Shown here: positions 60,654-64,000 of the stretch, in pieces
How positions within the stretch are numbered: the stretch's first letter is position 1
Layout of the letters: every line of letters starts with the position of its first letter
Assembly: GCA_965227335.1 (NCBI GenBank)
Contig: CBDDFV010000001.1
Coordinates: 1,426,001-1,490,000 of the forward strand
Length of the DNA: 64,000 bases
Origin: CBDDFV01 sp965227335
GTDB taxonomy: Bacteria > Planctomycetota > Phycisphaerae > Phycisphaerales > SM1A02
Direction: 5' to 3'
Program-made: the position numbers and the translations under genes
Notes under the pieces: generated by a model
What the model was told of the DNA's origin: nothing
The model's database searches: none
Seen by the model: the letters and a program-made list of their open reading frames with translations, nothing else

Positions 60654-61102
60654 AGGCGGTCAAGACGCAGCCCCCGCCCCGCGTCCCCGGCGACGTGCGG
60701 CAGCTGGCGGTGATGTGTCCCCGCGGGCGCCTCAGCCACGTCAAAGGCCTGGCGGTCCTGGATCCGGGTCCCTTCACCAATCTGGTGACCGTCGGCGCCG
60801 GATTGTGGCTCACCCGCCCGCTGGCCCGAGACATCGGCCGGCCCATGTACCGGCCGCTCCACAAGAGCCTGCAGCGGGCCGCCTTGGGTCGCTGGGATCT
60901 GCTCAACCAGCTGCTCGCCCAGACGGACCCGGCGGTCAAGTACCGATCTCGCGGCATCGTGTGCCGGCAGCTGGTGCTCACCACCGACGCCATCGTCCAC
61001 GTGGCGAAGCGGCCCTTCTCTGAGGCGACACTGTTCCTCACTCACGAGCAGGTCGCCGCGTGGGCGCCAAGCAGCAGCCGGGACTCATCGATTGCCGCCT
61101 GA
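60650..61102 (+). CDS. Hypothetical protein (150 aa), mobilisation cluster
   Basis: Overlaps the acidic gene by ATGA. It is basic, with two possible domain pieces: RQLAVMCPRGRLSHVKGLAV and RPLARDIGRPMYRPLHKSLQ, then VCRQLVLTTDAIVHVAKRPF. No family recognised. A terminator follows. Confidence 0.6.
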   Translation: MKAVKTQPPPRVPGDVRQLAVMCPRGRLSHVKGLAVLDPGPFTNLVTVGAGLWLTRPLARDIGRPMYRPLHKSLQRAALGRWDLLNQLLAQTDPAVKYRSRGIVCRQLVLTTDAIVHVAKRPFSEATLFLTHEQVAAWAPSSSRDSSIAA

Positions 61103-61117
61103 TCTGCCTGACTTCAT

Positions 61118-61143
61118 CCTCCCCCGATTCGAGGTGGGGGAGG
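61118..61143 (+). terminator. Terminator hairpin after the mobilisation operon
   Basis: CCTCCCCC (61118-61125) and GGGGGAGG (61136-61143) pair perfectly, loop of 10, followed by TCTTTGTCT. It starts 15 bases after the stop at 61102. Confidence 0.65.
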
Positions 61144-61204
61144 TCTTTGTCTCCCGCGCTCCGCCCGCCGCCTCTACCGAGGGCCGGAGCCCATCCTGTT
61201 TGAG

Positions 61205-61492
61205 TTGCTCATCGATCACGTCGTGCTCAACCCCCTCCTGATGCTGCTGCCCGAGCGGTATCACGAGGCAGCCGTCAAAGCCACCCGGAACGATGCCGTC
61301 CGTCCCCGGCGGCACCCGGTCTTCAGCCAGTTCCCTGTCATCACAGGAAAAGGCCGCCGTCGGCTCGGTTACCTCACCGTCGCCGACCGCTCCCGCACGC
61401 TGATCGGCCTGGCCGATGAGCTGCTGCTCCTCGATGATGATGTACAGGGATTCACCCACGCTCCAACGCTCACCCCTCGCCGGCGGACATAG
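61205..61492 (+). CDS. Possible small protein (95 aa)
   Basis: ATG 61205 gives MLIDHVVLNPLLMLLPERYH, EAAVKATRNDAVRPRRHPVF, VITGKGRRRLGYLTVADRSR, TLIGLADELLLLDDDVQGF. The composition looks real and an open frame extends upstream (EPILFELLIDH). There is no good Shine-Dalgarno. A minus-strand frame (61085-61459) is the antisense alternative; I prefer the plus frame. Confidence 0.4.
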   Translation: MLIDHVVLNPLLMLLPERYHEAAVKATRNDAVRPRRHPVFSQFPVITGKGRRRLGYLTVADRSRTLIGLADELLLLDDDVQGFTHAPTLTPRRRT

Positions 61493-61849
61493 CCCCGGCT
61501 CGCCCGTTCATCCATTCATCCGTAATCTGGATCCACCTGCCGCCCGCCCGCCGGAGGGGTGGGGGGGGCTCCGTTCTATCCGTTCATCCACCTTTTGGAT
61601 GAAGGGACGAATCTCTCTTGGCCTTCCCCCGTCGCCCATCGCCTGTGACCCATCGGCCACACCCCCAATCAGGTCACACGCTTGTATGCAGTGAATCTGT
61701 CTCCGTCCTGGCGACACCGCCCCCTTGACCCTCTGTTGCGCAAATGCCACATCAGGTCAGTGATGCGTTCAGACTCTTTCCCGATGTAGAGATCGGGGAT
61801 CGTCCCCGGGCTCTGTATCAGATCGTCGGACGGCGTCCGGCCTCACTCG
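61493..61849. other. Intergenic stretch with short repeats
   Basis: No gene supported. It has repeated TTCATCC words (TTCATCCATTCATCC at about 61509) and a hairpin TTCATCCA (61583-61590) / TGGATGAA (61596-61603) with a 5-base loop. The words could be an iteron-like or partition-like site of the mobile region. Confidence 0.4.
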
Positions 61850-62263
61850 TTACACGCCGGACTCGCTCTCAGAAGGCACCTCGATCGGGGGTTCGTCACC
61901 ACCAATTCCGCACGCGTAGCAGCGCTGAAGATAGTCGGCGGCGACCCATCCGGCTTCGTGTTCCCAGAGCTCTTCAATCGAACGACCATGGGTCGCCGCG
62001 AGCACCTTGAGCCGCTCGTCGATCGATCCCACGTCGGCTCCAATCGTCTCGATCTTGTTTCGAAGCCTGCACAGCGATGCTGCTACCACGACGAAGATGA
62101 AGCGGTCTTTGCCAGGGACGGGGTAGCCTTCAGCCGCGAGGTCGTCGCGAAGCACGAGATAGGTCGAGATCGATCGACCCGTGATGCTCCCCAAGGCATG
62201 GTAGCGGCGAGTGAACAAGAAGATGGTCTCGTAGAGAATGTCGTTGGGATGGGTGTTGAGCAT
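61850..62263 (-). CDS. Hypothetical protein (137 aa)
   Basis: ATG 62263 with AAAGGA upstream is preferred over the longer frame. The sequence MLNTHPNDILYETIFLFTRR, YHALGSITGRSISTYLVLRD, AASLCRLRNKIETIGADVGS, ERLKVLAATHGRSIEELWEH is mainly helical. No family recognised. Ends with an acidic tail (PPIEVPSESESGV). Confidence 0.6.
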   Translation of the reverse strand: MLNTHPNDILYETIFLFTRRYHALGSITGRSISTYLVLRDDLAAEGYPVPGKDRFIFVVVAASLCRLRNKIETIGADVGSIDERLKVLAATHGRSIEELWEHEAGWVAADYLQRCYACGIGGDEPPIEVPSESESGV

Positions 62264-62675
62264 CGTCAGTCCTTTCGTTTCCGTTGTCGCTGAGCTCGCC
62301 TCCGGGGTTCGTTGGCACACTCAGAGCGGCCGTGTTCCTCACCCGCCTGGGGCTCGGGCGTGCAGGCCGTAGGAAACGACGACAGCGGCCGTCCTTCGGA
62401 GCGGCGCGTGTGGTGTTTTTCTGCTCCATGCCGAGATTGGGCCGTGCGCCGGCTCCAAGGACCACCCCGTCATCGGAACCGAGTCTGTAACGAGTCTTGA
62501 CCGAAGCAAGGCTGCGACTCACTGGGCCCAAGGATTCATCGAAACCAATAGATACATGGGCCTAACCCTGTGTATTTCAGGAGTTACCTGCGCCAGATCA
62601 TGCTCGGTCGACCGCTGGGATCTCGAGTCCGCGTCCCGCCTTCTTGCGTCCGTTAGTCTGGAGGCCGCTTTGGGA
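62264..62675. other. Intergenic stretch
   Basis: About 410 bases with no supported gene, between the last mobilisation-region gene and the kinase promoter. No sigma-factor gene of the sort that commonly precedes planctomycete kinases is present. Confidence 0.45.
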
Positions 62676-62703
62676 TTGGATGTAAGCGGTGGGCCGCTAT
62701 ACT
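62676..62703 (+). promoter_or_regulatory. Kinase promoter, predicted leaderless
   Basis: TTGGAT (62676-62681), 16-base spacer, TATACT (62698-62703). The -10 box ends 7 bases before the kinase ATG at 62711, so transcription should begin at about the start codon. There is no Shine-Dalgarno. Confidence 0.6.
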
Positions 62704-62710
62704 GCCGTTC

Positions 62711-64000
62711 ATGCCGGAGGATGCGCACGCCCGGGCGTTTGAGATCGTTCGTGAGGCGCTCACATTGCCTGACGATGAGCGAGAAGCCCTCATCGCCGCG
62801 CGCTGCGAAGGGGACGATTCGCTTCGGGCAGATGTCTACCGGCTGATCCGCTCGGAAAGCGAATCTATGGTCACTGGTGATTCGCCTTTCAGCACGACTC
62901 AAGCAATCTCGCATCGCGATTCGCTCCCCAATCAAATCGGTCCCTACCGCGTCTTAGAAGTGATCGGCGAGGGGGGATTCGGCATTGTGTATCTCGCCGA
63001 ACGGCGTGGATCGCACGTGCAGCGTGTCGCACTGAAGCTGATCAAGCCCGGGATGGACTCGAAGGAGGTCATTGCTCGATTCGAGGCTGAGCGGCAGGCG
63101 CTCGCCCTCATGGAGCATGCGAACATCGCCCGCGTGCTGGACTCCGGCACCTGCGACCAAGGGCGCCCGTACTTCGTTATGGAGTACGTCCCGGGTGAGC
63201 GGATCACCGACTACTGCGACAAGCATCGATTGACCACGAGAGACCGCCTTGAGATCTTCGCTCAGGTTTGTGATGCGGTCCAGCATGCGCACACGAAGGG
63301 CGTCATTCATCGGGACCTCAAGCCGTCCAACATCCTGATTACCGTCCGCGAGAGTCGCGTCTTGCCGGTGGTCATCGACTTCGGCGTGGCCAAGGCGGTC
63401 GGCGGGCGACTCACCGAGAAGACCCTGTTCACAGCTCGGGGTCAACTGATCGGGACGCCTGAGTACATGAGTCCTGAACAGGCTGAGATGAGCGGCGTTG
63501 ACGTAGATACGCGTTCAGACGTCTACAGTCTTGGCGTCGTCCTGTATGAGCTGCTGACGGGTGTTTTGCCGTTTGATTCGGACACGCTGCGTAGCGCGGC
63601 GTATGGGGAGATCCAACGGATTATCCGTGAGCAACAGCCTCCAAAGCCAAGTGCGCGCCTGAGCGAACTCGGAGACTCAGCAACGGCGATTGCGCAGCAT
63701 CGTCAAATGGACTCGCGTGGACTCACTCGAGCGCTCAAGAACGAGCTTGAGTGGATTCCTCTCAAGGCGCTGCGCAAGGATCGGCAGGAACGATATCGCT
63801 CGGCAGCCGAGTTCGGCGATGATGTACGCAACTATTTGGCCGGGCGCGGGCTTCTTGCGGGTCCAGAGTCCTGGAGCTATCGAGTACATCGGACCATTCG
63901 GGCGAACCGCGGGCTCGCGAGAGCAGTGGTCGCCGTTGGCTTTGCTCTGGCACTCGGACTGGGGGTTGCGACTTGGCAGGCCATTGAAGCCCATGAGGCA
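62711..64000 (+). CDS. Ser/Thr protein kinase, C-terminus cut by window edge
   Basis: An open frame of 430 codons to the window end. The N-terminal 75 residues (RAFEIVREALTLPDDEREAL, IAARCEGDDSLRADVYRLI) are the 'bacterial Ser/Thr kinase of planctomycetes' leader. The kinase domain has P-loop GEGGFGIVYLAE (about 86), ALKLI lysine (about 110), catalytic HRDLKPSN (H200-D202), DFG (D223-G225) and GTPEYMSPEQA. A transmembrane helix (VVAVGFALALGLGVATWQ) follows at about 405. In this family the outer part often carries TPR or WD repeats; that part lies outside. Likely a membrane sensor kinase. Confidence 0.93.
   Translation, partial: MPEDAHARAFEIVREALTLPDDEREALIAARCEGDDSLRADVYRLIRSESESMVTGDSPFSTTQAISHRDSLPNQIGPYRVLEVIGEGGFGIVYLAERRGSHVQRVALKLIKPGMDSKEVIARFEAERQALALMEHANIARVLDSGTCDQGRPYFVMEYVPGERITDYCDKHRLTTRDRLEIFAQVCDAVQHAHTKGVIHRDLKPSNILITVRESRVLPVVIDFGVAKAVGGRLTEKTLFTARGQLIGTPEYMSPEQAEMSGVDVDTRSDVYSLGVVLYELLTGVLPFDSDTLRSAAYGEIQRIIREQQPPKPSARLSELGDSATAIAQHRQMDSRGLTRALKNELEWIPLKALRKDRQERYRSAAEFGDDVRNYLAGRGLLAGPESWSYRVHRTIRANRGLARAVVAVGFALALGLGVATWQAIEAHEA

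Noticed and set aside
61085..61459. Minus-strand frame opposite the 95-aa candidate
   Set aside because: Lower-complexity composition and weaker helix pattern than the plus frame; kept as an alternative only.

Overview
The window reads as chromosome of a GC-rich planctomycete, probably of the Phycisphaerae type. The grounds are GC-type dockerins, a membrane protein ending in a CxxCGYP...CPECG zinc ribbon, a planctomycete-style Ser/Thr kinase with an N-terminal 'ALTLPDDEREALI' segment, a BNR_4 exoenzyme, and very large YD-repeat (RHS) proteins. No tRNA, rRNA or CRISPR array was seen.

Layout. 1-2850: two divergent exported proteins, one of them a sialidase-like BNR_4 protein. 3.6-5.9 kb: a tight operon headed by a DUF6932 nucleotidyltransferase-like protein and an XRE regulator, followed by an unknown 191-aa protein and three basic micro-proteins. 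A broken PIN toxin follows. 6.35-9.86 kb: a complete Hachiman anti-phage system (hamA-hamB). 10.2-23.1 kb (minus strand): an XRE gene that is one copy of a 474-bp duplication, then a continuous, mostly overlapping type II secretion operon (gspD-E-F-G-H-I-J-K-C-L-M, TPR lipoprotein, trypsin-like protease) preceded by a helical exported protein. 23.4-31.6 kb: a divergent 2577-aa RHS lipoprotein with an unknown cysteine-rich tip and an adjacent small membrane-anchored protein that may be its immunity partner.

31.7-34.4 kb: an intact IS630-type element followed by a graveyard of gene fragments. 34.4-42.4 kb: ordinary small operons (VOC/DUF4440, AraC, membrane protein-HTH-hydrolase-cupin, PilZ-like, MetA-like outer-membrane protein), several with clear palindromic operators. 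42.5-54 kb: a second RHS module: the other copy of the XRE duplication, a dockerin protein, two ArsR-like regulators, an exported protein, a paralogue of the helical protein, a striking 24-bp inverted repeat, then a 2133-aa RHS protein whose tip carries the phospholipase A2 signature CCMAHDECY. 54-56 kb: scrambled IS630, IS256 and RHS fragments. 56-62.3 kb: mobilisation genes with a MobF relaxase-helicase and a candidate oriT. 62.7 kb to the end: a Ser/Thr kinase, cut by the window edge.

The two RHS modules share an architecture: XRE gene, exported/dockerin proteins, helical exported protein, then a divergent RHS giant with a dockerin-like EF-hand insert just before the RHS core and a swapped, lower-GC tip. 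The T2SS operon beside module 1 is the obvious candidate exporter for the dockerin, protease and possibly RHS proteins. That functional link is inference.
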